Source: Oscillospiraceae bacterium (GTDB lineage: Bacteria > Bacillota > Clostridia > Oscillospirales > Ruminococcaceae). From it: a stretch of 64,000 nucleotides of DNA. The notes under the pieces are model-generated. The model was not told where the DNA came from and searched no databases. It was given only the letters and a program-made list of their open reading frames with translations. The DNA lies in assembly GCA_017536625.1 (NCBI GenBank), contig JAFXGY010000017.1, forward strand, positions 43,465 through 107,464, in the 5' to 3' direction. Shown one piece after another: positions 27,517 to 35,750 of the stretch (position 1 is its first letter; every line of letters starts with the position of its first letter). A program made the translations under genes and the position numbers.

Positions 27517-30500
27517 TTATTCCACGGATTTGAGGGATTCGACCATGCTTACCTTTTTAAGCCGGAAGTACATTATCCAGTTGACCAGAACGGCAAAGAA
27601 AACCGTCATTACAAAGGCCGCGGCAAAGGTCCACCAGGGAAGTCCTCTTCCGAACATGATATCGTTGGTCTGGATAACGCCGAGCACGAAGGAATGGAGC
27701 CATACGCCAAGCAAAAGACCGACACCCGCTCCCATAAGCGCAAGAATCACGTTTTCGCGGAAGACGTAATTCGAAACCTCCCTGTCATAAAAACCAAGGA
27801 CTTTTATGGTTGCGATTTCTCGGATTCGCTCCGTTATATTGATGTTCGTAAGGTTATAAAGAACAACAAAGGCAAGGGCAGCTGCGCAAAGGACTATCAG
27901 AATCACAACGTAGTTAAGGCTTTCCACGGTATTTCCGAAGGTTTCCCTTGCGGTTCTTGAAAACGAAAGCGCAAGCACCCCGTCGAATTCCATAAGTTCG
28001 TGTGCAAGGTCATTCTGGGTTTCTTCGCTGTCGTCGCTCATAACAGTAAAGACCATATTCGGCTTCATATCGTCCTTAGAAAGTTCCGAATAAAGCGTAT
28101 CAGTCATATAGATGAAGTGCATGGCATAGTTTTCCGCAACGGCGGTGACTTTTGTTTTGAATAGCACCCCGTCGCAGTAAAATTCGAATTCATCTCCGGC
28201 GGAAAGTTCCGCAATTTCGGAAAATCTTTCGGTTATGATAACGCCATCGTCATCAAGTTCGAATTTTTCTCCGGTGGTTCTGCTCCGAAGAGTGATCATT
28301 TCAGAAAGAGCATCCGGGTTATCGGTTACAATAAGGGAAGTATCACCTATTCCATTGTGTTCCGCCGCCATCATATAAACCCCAAGGTTTTTTTCGGTGA
28401 TATCATTTTCCTCAAGTTCCGTCATAACTTCGCCGACGGCTTTTCTTCCCGCATCGGTATCAAGGGCAACAATGAGGTCATAGCTGAAAAGTTCGTTATA
28501 CTGCTTTTCGATAATTGCGGAAATGGAAGAATAAAGTCCGATTCCCGTAAGGGTAAGCGCAGCGCAGCCCGCAATTCCGAGTATGGTCATAAAAATGCGC
28601 TTTTTATAGCGGAAAAGGTTGCGGACGGTAACTTTCTTTGTGAAGTTGAGCCGCTTCCAGATAAACGGAATTTTTTCGAGAAGGACTCTCTTTCCTGCTT
28701 TCGGCGCTTTCGGGCGCATAAGTTCCGCAGGGCTTTCCCGAAGTTCCGCATAGCATGCCATAATAACCGCCGCACCGGTGCAAAGAACGCTCACTGCAAT
28801 CACTCCCGCCCACATCAAAGGCTGGGGAACGTGAATCAGCTTCGGAAGAATATACATCATTCCGTAAGCACCGTAAATTATTTCCGGGAAAACATAGGAA
28901 CAAAGCGCGATTCCGAAAACGGCGCCGGAAACGCTTGCAAAAGCGGAATATGCGATGAATTTTGCCATAATTGCGCCTTTTCCGTAACCAAGAGCCTTCA
29001 TGGTTCCCACCTGGGTGCGCTGTTCTTCTACCATTCTTGTCATGGTGGTAAGGCAAACGAGCATTGCCACAAGGAAGAAGAAAACCGGAAAGACTTTTCC
29101 GACTTTTTCGATTATATTTACGTCGCCTTCATAATTGCTGTAACCCGGATTATCGTTCCTTGTGAAGATATACCACACCGGACCTTTGATTCCGGCAATT
29201 TCCTTTTCGGCTTCTTTTATATCCTCTTTTGCGGAATAAATTTCCTCCTGTGCATCTTCTTTTGCCTTTTCAAATTCCTCAAGGCCTTCGTAATATTCGT
29301 TCCAGCCGTTTTTTATATCCTTTTCGGCTTTTTCAAGTTCTTTTTTACCTTTTTCAAGTTCCGCTTCGGCATCTTCAAGGGCTTTTCTTCCCTCGTCAGC
29401 GCCTTTATAATATTGCGCCCAGCCGGAAGAAAGCTGTTTTTCGCCGTCCTCAAGCTGTTTTCTCGCTGCGGCAAGTTCCGCTTCTCCAGCAAGGATCTGT
29501 TCATAGCCGGAAATGAATTCGTTCAGCATCGCAAGCTGCCCTTTAAGCCCCGCAACGATAAGTTCCGTAAGCGGAAACTGCTCGTAATAGGCAATCTGTT
29601 CTTCGATTCGGCTTTTCGCGGAATAAATGGAATCCATGCTCAGGTTCATGGAAGAAAGTGTCTGTTCGAACTGTGCTTTGCCTTCTTCGAACTGCGCTGC
29701 GCCTTCTTCATACTGCACCCAGCCGGCTTCCAGTTCTTTTTTGGCAAAATCAAGCGCACCGACCGCGGAAGCAAGTTCCGATTCAAGGGTTATTTTTCCC
29801 TCTTCAAGCTGAACAAGGCCATCTTCATAATCCTTCCAGCCCTGAGCAACTTCTCTTTCGCCCTGCTTCAGTTCGTCATAGGCATCCGAAAGCTCTTTTT
29901 CAGCATCCGAAAGTTTCTTTTCGGCGGAAGCGATTTCGTCCTTCGCTTTGGCAAGTTCTTTTCTCGCTTCTTCCTGAACGTCCTTCAGACGCTCCTTTTC
30001 CCGGATTTCGGCAACGGCTTCGAATTGTTCGATTGCCTTTTCGACTTCTTCGGAATATTCGCTTCCGTAAGGATCAAGCCCTTTTGCGGAATCGAGAGTA
30101 ACGTAAATTTCGGTATAAACTTCAAGCTTGAAGTTCCTTTCCGGAATCATTATGAAGGTATCCACGGTTCCGTCGCCGATGGTGGAGCTTCCTCTGTCGT
30201 GGCTGATATACTGCGGGCTTTTCACGATTCCGACTACCTTCCAGTTATCCCTCCAAAGGGTATCCTTCAGCGGGTCGTCCGGATCCGTTGTATAAACTGT
30301 TACGGTATCCCCGATTTCATGAACAACGCTCATTTCCGGGTGGATTTCCACAACACATTCCTTCGGGTTTTCTGGCATTCTTCCTTCGGTAAGGACCGCT
30401 TCGTTCATTCCGCTTTCGGGAAGAGCCATCACTTTTGCTATAATATTTTCGCCGGTTTCGTTCATTACGAAGGCATCTTTTGAATAGGAAGGATAAACTT

Positions 30501-30750
30501 CCCTTATTCCTTCGATTCCGGAAACAGCGGCAACGTCATCTTCATCAAAGCCATAGGTCGAAACCAGACGGATATCCATAAGGTTCTGGTTTTCAAAATA
30601 ATCGCCTATGCTTTTCATCATATCCGGGCTTGTAACTTTAAGTCCCGCAAAAAAGCCCGCCCCGAGGGCGATTATGGCAAAAATCGAAAAAAATCTGCTT
30701 TTCGATTTTCCGATTTCCCGCAGAATATCTTTTATCAAAGCGGTTTTCAA
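27517..30750 (-). CDS. ABC transporter permease, FtsX/MacB superfamily, with a long coiled coil
   Basis: 1077 aa. N-terminal membrane helix (about 18-40), a MacB-like extracellular region (about 40-240), a Glu/Lys/Ala-rich coiled coil of about 300 residues (about 245-545), an FtsX membrane block (about 585-720), a second N-terminal-type helix (about 745-766), a second extracellular part and a final FtsX block (about 955-1070). Such permeases work as mechanotransmitters or lipid/peptide exporters rather than simple pores. The ATPase gene lies just upstream, 34 nt away. Confidence 0.9.
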   Translation of the reverse strand: MKTALIKDILREIGKSKSRFFSIFAIIALGAGFFAGLKVTSPDMMKSIGDYFENQNLMDIRLVSTYGFDEDDVAAVSGIEGIREVYPSYSKDAFVMNETGENIIAKVMALPESGMNEAVLTEGRMPENPKECVVEIHPEMSVVHEIGDTVTVYTTDPDDPLKDTLWRDNWKVVGIVKSPQYISHDRGSSTIGDGTVDTFIMIPERNFKLEVYTEIYVTLDSAKGLDPYGSEYSEEVEKAIEQFEAVAEIREKERLKDVQEEARKELAKAKDEIASAEKKLSDAEKELSDAYDELKQGEREVAQGWKDYEDGLVQLEEGKITLESELASAVGALDFAKKELEAGWVQYEEGAAQFEEGKAQFEQTLSSMNLSMDSIYSAKSRIEEQIAYYEQFPLTELIVAGLKGQLAMLNEFISGYEQILAGEAELAAARKQLEDGEKQLSSGWAQYYKGADEGRKALEDAEAELEKGKKELEKAEKDIKNGWNEYYEGLEEFEKAKEDAQEEIYSAKEDIKEAEKEIAGIKGPVWYIFTRNDNPGYSNYEGDVNIIEKVGKVFPVFFFLVAMLVCLTTMTRMVEEQRTQVGTMKALGYGKGAIMAKFIAYSAFASVSGAVFGIALCSYVFPEIIYGAYGMMYILPKLIHVPQPLMWAGVIAVSVLCTGAAVIMACYAELRESPAELMRPKAPKAGKRVLLEKIPFIWKRLNFTKKVTVRNLFRYKKRIFMTILGIAGCAALTLTGIGLYSSISAIIEKQYNELFSYDLIVALDTDAGRKAVGEVMTELEENDITEKNLGVYMMAAEHNGIGDTSLIVTDNPDALSEMITLRSRTTGEKFELDDDGVIITERFSEIAELSAGDEFEFYCDGVLFKTKVTAVAENYAMHFIYMTDTLYSELSKDDMKPNMVFTVMSDDSEETQNDLAHELMEFDGVLALSFSRTARETFGNTVESLNYVVILIVLCAAALAFVVLYNLTNINITERIREIATIKVLGFYDREVSNYVFRENVILALMGAGVGLLLGVWLHSFVLGVIQTNDIMFGRGLPWWTFAAAFVMTVFFAVLVNWIMYFRLKKVSMVESLKSVE

Positions 30751-30784
30751 GCAAAGCGCCCTCCTTTCGCCGAAAAATCAAAAA

Positions 30785-31498
30785 TCACCATTCAATCTGT
30801 TCAATGGGGGTCGGGTTTTCGTTTATTTCGATTCCCGTTACCTTGCTGCTGTTTATATGGATAACTTTATCCGCCATGGGGGTGAGCGCAAGGTTATGGG
30901 TTATGACTATAACGGTCATTCCGTCCCTGCGGCAGCAATCCTGAAGAAGCTGAAGAATCTGTTTTCCGGTAACATAATCCAGCGCACCGGTGGGTTCATC
31001 GCAAAGAAGCAGCTTCGGGTTTTTCGCAAGAGCTCTTGCTATGGCGACCCTTTGCTGTTCACCGCCGGAAAGCTGTGCCGGAAAGTTATTCATTCTGTGC
31101 CCAAGCCCGACTTCTTCAAGAACTTTTTCAGGGTCGAGGGGGTTTTTGCATATCTGGGAAGCAAGTTCGACGTTTTCCTTCGCGGTAAGATTTTGGATAA
31201 GGTTATAAAACTGGAAAACAAAGCCGATATCATGCCGGCGATAAGTTATAAGTTCCTTGCTGTTATATTTTGCGACATTGTTGCCGTCAACGATGATATC
31301 CCCTTCGTCGCAGGTATCCATTCCGCCGAGGATATTGAGAATTGTTGTTTTTCCTGCGCCGGAAGGACCGACTATTACAACAAATTCTCCTTTCTCGATA
31401 TCAAAGCTCACGTTATCGGAAGCGGTTATTGTCACCTCTCCCATTCTGTATCTTTTAAAAACGCCTTTCAGACTTACAAAGCTATCCAAAAAAATCAC
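30785..31498 (-). CDS. ABC transporter ATP-binding protein (LolD/MacB type)
   Basis: 237 aa. Walker [10 protein letters not shown], signature [15 protein letters not shown] and Walker [13 protein letters not shown] mark it as the ATPase partner of the large permease downstream. The pair forms a two-gene operon. Cargo unknown; in Firmicutes such pairs often belong to cell-envelope or antimicrobial-peptide responses. Confidence 0.93.
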   Translation of the reverse strand: MIFLDSFVSLKGVFKRYRMGEVTITASDNVSFDIEKGEFVVIVGPSGAGKTTILNILGGMDTCDEGDIIVDGNNVAKYNSKELITYRRHDIGFVFQFYNLIQNLTAKENVELASQICKNPLDPEKVLEEVGLGHRMNNFPAQLSGGEQQRVAIARALAKNPKLLLCDEPTGALDYVTGKQILQLLQDCCRRDGMTVIVITHNLALTPMADKVIHINSSKVTGIEINENPTPIEQIEW

Positions 31499-31669
31499 CC
31501 CGAAAAAGAAAAGTTTGTATTCTTGCGGAATATATGTTATTATTAATAAATAATATTGATTTTTCTGCGGTTTATTATATAATAATTAACAGATAGATTT
31601 ATATAATTTATTTTTATTCATTATATACCGTTTTTGCAAATAAATCTATAATAATTTAAGGGGATTTAT

Positions 31670-32293
31670 ATGAAACTTATCGGATTTTACAATTACACGG
31701 TAATTCTGACATATATGGGCGCTGCTGCGGCCATCTGCGGAATTTTCTTTTCTGCTTCCGGATATCCGCTCTGGGGCGTTATCTGCCTTCTTTTTGCGGG
31801 GCTTACGGATATGTTCGACGGAAAAGTTGCTTCCACCATGAAGCGCAACGAAGCAGAAAAAGCCTTCGGAATCCAGATCGATTCCCTTTGCGACCTTGTA
31901 AGCTTCGGTGTTCTTCCGGTTGCAATCGGTTACGGAATCGGCCTTGACGGCGGATTCTTCTATGCTTCCGGCGCCATCTATCTTCTTTGCGCAATAATCC
32001 GTCTTGCATATTTCAACGTTGACGAAGCCCAGCGCCAGAAAACCGAAACCGGCAGAAGAAAAATTTACTATGGTCTTCCCGTAACTTCCGCGGCAATTAT
32101 TTTCCCCATGGTATTCGGGCTCAAATCTCTCCTTGGCGAAGCGATGCCCGTTATCTATCAGATTTTGCTTTATGGCGTTGCCGCCGCTTTCATCATCAAA
32201 TTCAAACTTGCAAAACCCAATAAGAAGGGCATTCCTCTTCTTGTTATCATCGGTCTTGCCATTGCCGTTCTTGTAATCACAAGCGGAATGTGA
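31670..32293 (+). CDS. pssA: CDP-diacylglycerol-serine O-phosphatidyltransferase (CDP-alcohol family)
   Basis: 207 aa with about six membrane helices. The CDP-alcohol motif is seen as DMFDGKVAS followed by IQIDSLCDLVSFG (about 45-85), and the LxDLVSFGxxP stretch is typical of PssA. It makes phosphatidylserine from CDP-diacylglycerol and serine. No decarboxylase gene is next to it. Monocistronic, with a strong terminator. Confidence 0.88.
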   Translation: MKLIGFYNYTVILTYMGAAAAICGIFFSASGYPLWGVICLLFAGLTDMFDGKVASTMKRNEAEKAFGIQIDSLCDLVSFGVLPVAIGYGIGLDGGFFYASGAIYLLCAIIRLAYFNVDEAQRQKTETGRRKIYYGLPVTSAAIIFPMVFGLKSLLGEAMPVIYQILLYGVAAAFIIKFKLAKPNKKGIPLLVIIGLAIAVLVITSGM

Positions 32294-32311
32294 TAAATAA
32301 GCAAAAAAATT

Positions 32312-32340
32312 AAGCGCACCCCAAAGGGTGCGCTTTTTTT
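32312..32340 (+). terminator. Terminator after pssA
   Basis: AAGCGCACCC pairs with GGGTGCGCTT, followed by TTTTT. Confidence 0.92.
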
Positions 32341-32370
32341 CGTGCATCTGAATATTTTATAAAGTTTTTA

Positions 32371-32946
32371 TCAGATTTCGATAATTTCGCCTTCCTGGCC
32401 GCAGATTCCGGCAGCGTTTGCTTCATCGGTATCGATATGCATTGCAAGTGCTGAAGTGGGAGTTACCCTTACGAGGACGTCGCCGAAGATGGTGGAACGT
32501 TCCGGAGAAGGAATTTTTACGCTTACGATCTGTTTGTCTTTGACTCCGAATCTTTCTGCGTCTTCCGGAAGCATGTGGATATGGCGCATTGCAATGATGG
32601 CGCCTTCGGAAAGTTCAACTTCGCCGCAGGGACCGACAAGTTTGCAGGGTGCGGAATTTGCAAGGTCGCCGCTTTCGCGGATGGGTGCGGAAATTCCGAT
32701 GGAACGTGCATCGGTAAGGGAAATTTCAACCTGGGTCTGGGGTCTTACGGGACCGAGAATGGTTACGCCGGAAAGAGTTCTCTTCGGGCCGACGACGTCA
32801 ACTTTATCAAAAGTTGCAAACTGACCGGGCTGGGAAAGATCTTTGCGGAATTTAAGTTCATATCCTTCGCCGAAAAGGGTTGCAAGGTCTGCGGCGGAAA
32901 GGTGAACGTGGCGTGCGGAAGTTTCGATAATAAAAGTATTGCTCAT
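32371..32946 (-). CDS. pduL: Phosphate propanoyltransferase-like PduL
   Basis: 191 aa from the ATG at 32946, which has GGAGGAAAAC in front; a longer in-frame start at 33105 has no RBS. PduL moves an acyl group between CoA and phosphate. The zinc ligands typical of the family are visible in ARHVHLS, MRHIHML and ALAMHID. There is no shell protein or Pdu/Eut gene nearby, and no microcompartment-type extension is obvious, so it may be the general phosphotransacetylase for fermentation (inference). Confidence 0.88.
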   Translation of the reverse strand: MSNTFIIETSARHVHLSAADLATLFGEGYELKFRKDLSQPGQFATFDKVDVVGPKRTLSGVTILGPVRPQTQVEISLTDARSIGISAPIRESGDLANSAPCKLVGPCGEVELSEGAIIAMRHIHMLPEDAERFGVKDKQIVSVKIPSPERSTIFGDVLVRVTPTSALAMHIDTDEANAAGICGQEGEIIEI

Positions 32947-33098
32947 GTTTTCCTCCAAAAAAATATCATTAACCCGCATATTATAACCCATCTTTTTATA
33001 TAAAACAAGAGAAAACCCCTTTTTCCGCCAAGAAAACAGGGAATTTTTCCAATAATATCTTAAAATAATAAAATGTTTTTCGGATTCGCAAAAAAGTA

Positions 33099-33134
33099 TT
33101 GACAATTATATCGACCGGCGATATAATTATATCG
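33099..33134 (+). promoter_or_regulatory. Consensus promoter overlapped by a perfect palindrome, upstream of padR
   Basis: TTGACA (33099-33104), 17 nt, TATAAT (33122-33127). The 16-nt palindrome CGATATAATTATATCG (33119-33134) covers the -10. Further ATATCG or CGATAT half-sites lie at 33109-33113, 33140s and 33158s, suggesting cooperative binding by the PadR product. Confidence 0.75.
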
Positions 33135-33179
33135 TAATCCGATATAACGGATAAAGATATATCGAAAGGGGATATTCAC

Positions 33180-33497
33180 ATGGAAAATATTGCGCTTACC
33201 GAAGCGGTTTTTTATATTCTTCTCTCCCTTGATGAACCGCTCCACGGTTACGGAATTATGCAGAACGCCGAAAAGCTTTCGAACGGAAGAGTCCGCCTTG
33301 CGGCTGGAACTCTTTACGGTGCAATAAACACCCTGCTTGAAAAAGGCTGGATAACCTTTGTTCCCGGCGATTCCGGCGACAGAAAAAAAGAATATGTAAT
33401 CACCGAAAGCGGAAGAAAAGCCGTTTTTGCGGAAATTGACCGTCTTCGTGAACTTGTTGAAAACGGAGAAAAACTGACTGGAGGCTGGAACAAATGA
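33180..33497 (+). CDS. PadR-family transcriptional regulator
   Basis: 105 aa, the short PadR type: a winged helix (HGYGIMQNAEKLSNGRVRLAA) followed by a C-terminal helix. It overlaps the DUF2812 gene by 4 nt (ATGA). A perfect palindrome overlaps its own promoter, so it is probably autorepressed. Members of this family often sense membrane-active compounds or phenolic acids. Confidence 0.92.
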   Translation: MENIALTEAVFYILLSLDEPLHGYGIMQNAEKLSNGRVRLAAGTLYGAINTLLEKGWITFVPGDSGDRKKEYVITESGRKAVFAEIDRLRELVENGEKLTGGWNK

Positions 33498-34033
33498 GGA
33501 AAGTTATAAAAAAATTATTCTGGGCCTGGGAATATGAAAAAGAAGAAAAATGGCTTAACGAAATGGCCGCAAAGGGTCTTGCCCTTGTGGATTATTCCCT
33601 CTGCCGTTATTCTTTCGAACCTTGCGAACCGGGGGAATATAAGTTCAAAATTCAGTTCCTTGAGCACAGAACAAGCCACCCTGAAAGCGAGCAGTATATC
33701 CGCTTTATGGAGGAAACCGGCGCAGAACAGGTTGCAAGCTATCTTAACTGGGTATATTTCCGCAAAAAAGCCGCCGAAGGCGATTTTGAGATTTTTTCTG
33801 ACATTGAATCGAAGATAAATCATCTTACACTCATCAAAAAAGTGCTTCTGCCCATTGGATATTTGAACCTCGGAGTTTCCGTAATGAACTTTGTAAATCT
33901 TGCGTTTAATTTTCCCGGTGCGCTTTGGGTTCCGTTCATCAATCTTGCCTGCTTTGCGCTTATGATATTCGGTGTTCATAAAATTCAGAAGAAAATAAAC
34001 ATCCTTAAAAAAGAACACGCAATAAGGGAGTAA
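33494..34033 (+). CDS. DUF2812 domain membrane protein
   Basis: 179 aa. The soluble N-terminal DUF2812 region (FFWAWEYEKEEKWLNEMA-like start and FEPCEPGEYKFKIQFLE) is followed by two membrane helices (about 120-160). It is the regular partner of PadR genes; the proposed role is sensing or modulating the PadR response, but no mechanism is established. Confidence 0.88.
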   Translation: MRKVIKKLFWAWEYEKEEKWLNEMAAKGLALVDYSLCRYSFEPCEPGEYKFKIQFLEHRTSHPESEQYIRFMEETGAEQVASYLNWVYFRKKAAEGDFEIFSDIESKINHLTLIKKVLLPIGYLNLGVSVMNFVNLAFNFPGALWVPFINLACFALMIFGVHKIQKKINILKKEHAIRE

Positions 34034-34040
34034 AAAACAA

Positions 34041-34159
34041 ATGGAGGAATTTATAAAATCTTCTCTTCCTTTTTTCTTATCGGTCTTTCAATCGCGCTTT
34101 TTGCTTTAAATTATGTAAAAAAACTCTCTCCGCTTCGTCGGAGAGAGTTTTTTTGTTAA
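34041..34159 (+). pseudogene. Possible frameshifted small membrane protein
   Basis: An ATG at 34041 with AAGGGAG 10 nt upstream opens only a 22-codon frame. Adding one A to the AAAA run at 34055-34058 would give a 39-codon frame that begins MEEFIKIFSSFF and continues as one hydrophobic helix with a basic end. The 3' end runs into a terminator. It could be a decayed third gene of the padR operon, or chance. Confidence 0.25.
34117..34154 (+). terminator. Bidirectional terminator between the padR operon and the HD gene
   Basis: AACTCTCTCCG pairs with CGGAGAGAGTT around CTTCGT, with A and T runs on either side. Confidence 0.9.
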
Positions 34160-34815
34160 ACAAGCTGCTGTTCGTTTATCATAAGTTTGAATTCAAGACC
34201 GAGTTTTTCTGCGGCGGTTTTGCAAAGGACCATTCTGTCCATAAAAATGCGGAAATAATCCATAACGGAACCATAACGGGTATCGACGGAAAGTTTGAGC
34301 TTTATAAGAGTTTTGCTTTCGTTGATTTTGAGTTCCGCTTTCTTTACGGAATAGTTCACTTTATCGTGCGCGTCAAAAGTTTCTTCGTCGTCATTCTGAA
34401 CACGGCTTCTGCGCACGTCGGATTTATCCGCAATGATAAGCGCCGCCGCCATGGGGCTTATGGGTTTTCCGGTGCCCTCGTCGTGGTTACCGATGGCCAT
34501 AACGATATCGGAAATTTCCGCCGGGTCCATTCCCATTCGGTCAAGAATGCGGAACGCCATAATTGCGCCGCTTTGGGAATGGTCACTTCTGTTGACAACG
34601 TTGCCGATATCGTGGAGATATCCCGCAATTTTAACAAGTTCCACTTCCCTTTCAGAATAACCGAGGGTTTCCATAATATATGCGGCCTTTTCCGCCACAA
34701 GGCAGACATGGGCAAAACTGTGTTCGCTGAATCCGAGAGCTTTAAGGGCTTCGCCCGCTTTTTCGATATAAACTTTGACCGTTGGGTCATTTTTTACTGT
34801 TTCATAAGTTACCAA
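34156..34815 (-). CDS. HD-domain metal-dependent phosphohydrolase
   Basis: 219 aa from a TTG at 34815, 6 nt after GAAGGTG; an in-frame ATG at 34869 lies in the promoter. HD motifs occur in order: AHVCLVAEKA, GYLHDIGN, NHDEG and DKSD. HD proteins of this type hydrolyse phosphate esters such as nucleotides. The C-terminal 80 residues are a second domain of unknown role. No neighbour explains the substrate. Confidence 0.82.
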   Translation of the reverse strand: MVTYETVKNDPTVKVYIEKAGEALKALGFSEHSFAHVCLVAEKAAYIMETLGYSEREVELVKIAGYLHDIGNVVNRSDHSQSGAIMAFRILDRMGMDPAEISDIVMAIGNHDEGTGKPISPMAAALIIADKSDVRRSRVQNDDEETFDAHDKVNYSVKKAELKINESKTLIKLKLSVDTRYGSVMDYFRIFMDRMVLCKTAAEKLGLEFKLMINEQQLV

Positions 34816-34928
34816 AAGTAACACCTTCTTTCTTATAGTAGTAAAGCACCGATTGTAATTATATGACAATGATATTTCGGTGATGCGAATTTTTTATAAA
34901 AATTTTGTTAAATATTCCAGAAAAAAAC

Positions 34929-34959
34929 TTGACCATTACCTTACGTAATAGTTTAATAT
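34929..34959 (+). promoter_or_regulatory. MerR-type promoter with a 19-bp spacer and dyad operator
   Basis: TTGACC (34929-34934) and TAATAT (34954-34959) are 19 nt apart. The spacer contains the dyad ATTAC-CTTAC-GTAAT (34935-34949). Long spacers with a central dyad are the hallmark of promoters activated by DNA distortion by MerR proteins, so the downstream gene is probably autoregulated. Confidence 0.75.
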
Positions 34960-34985
34960 AAATATCCGAAAGGAGATGATTTTTT

Positions 34986-35720
34986 ATTTTCACCGTAAAC
35001 GAAGTGAGCAAAATTGCGGGAATAAGCATCCGCACTTTGCAGTATTATGATAAAATCGGTCTTTTGCGCCCTTCGGATTTCACCTCAGCGGGATATCGGC
35101 TTTATGACGAAAGCTCCCTTGAACTTTTGCAGACCATTCTCTTTTTCCGGGAACTGGAATTTCCGCTCAAGGAGATAAAATCCATAATCTCCGATCCGGA
35201 TTTCGACCGGCGCAGGGCTCTTGAACATCAGATCGAACTTCTAAAGCTCCGCCGGGAACAGATTGAAAAAGTAATTTCCCTTGCGGAAGATTTAAAAAAC
35301 AGGGAGGAAAAAAACTTGGATTTTTCGGCTTTTGACAAAACAAAAATCATGGAATATGAAAAAGAGGCAAAGGAAAAATGGGGCGGTTCCGCCGCATTTG
35401 ATGAATATGAAGCGAAGGCAGAAGGACGTTCCGAAAGCCAAAATTCCGTCATTGCTTCTGAAATGATGGAAATTTTTGCAGAGTTCGGAAAAATTTCCGC
35501 ATCATCGCCCGAATCCACCGAAGCGCAGAAGCTTGTTAGAAAGCTTCAAAATTTTATAACCGAAAATTATTACACCTGCACCGATAAAATTCTCCATGGG
35601 CTTGGGCAGATGTATGTTTCTGACGAGCGCTTTATGGAGAATATCGATAAAGCCGGCGGAAAAGGCACCGCGGATTATGTTTCAAAAGCGATTTCTGTCC
35701 ATTGCGCAAATAAGGATTAA
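34986..35720 (+). CDS. MerR-family regulator with a TipAS-type C-terminal domain, apparent ATT start
   Basis: 244 aa if translation begins at the ATT at 34986, 10 nt after AGGAG. The frame reads FTVNEVSKIAGISIRTLQYYD, the complete first helices of a MerR domain. The first standard start, GTG at 35004, would cut off the FTVNE part. Residues about 75-110 form a coiled coil, and the C-terminal part resembles the antibiotic-recognition domain of TipAL (about 130-240). Such regulators respond to multidrug or thiopeptide ligands. A bidirectional terminator follows. Confidence 0.8.
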   Translation: MFTVNEVSKIAGISIRTLQYYDKIGLLRPSDFTSAGYRLYDESSLELLQTILFFRELEFPLKEIKSIISDPDFDRRRALEHQIELLKLRREQIEKVISLAEDLKNREEKNLDFSAFDKTKIMEYEKEAKEKWGGSAAFDEYEAKAEGRSESQNSVIASEMMEIFAEFGKISASSPESTEAQKLVRKLQNFITENYYTCTDKILHGLGQMYVSDERFMENIDKAGGKGTADYVSKAISVHCANKD

Positions 35721-35747
35721 AAAAAGACGGCAATGCCGTCTTTTTTT
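35719..35747 (+). terminator. Bidirectional terminator between the MerR gene and coaBC
   Basis: AAGACGGC pairs with GCCGTCTT around AAT, flanked by A-runs and T-runs. Confidence 0.9.
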
Positions 35748-35750
35748 CTT

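Noticed and set aside
28357-30483. 708-codon plus-strand open frame opposite the ABC permease
   Set aside because: It mirrors the coiled-coil codons of the permease and reads as Phe-rich low-complexity sequence.
32371-32946. PduL as a sign of a bacterial microcompartment
   Set aside because: No shell protein, aldehyde dehydrogenase or diol dehydratase gene is near, and no encapsulation peptide is apparent.
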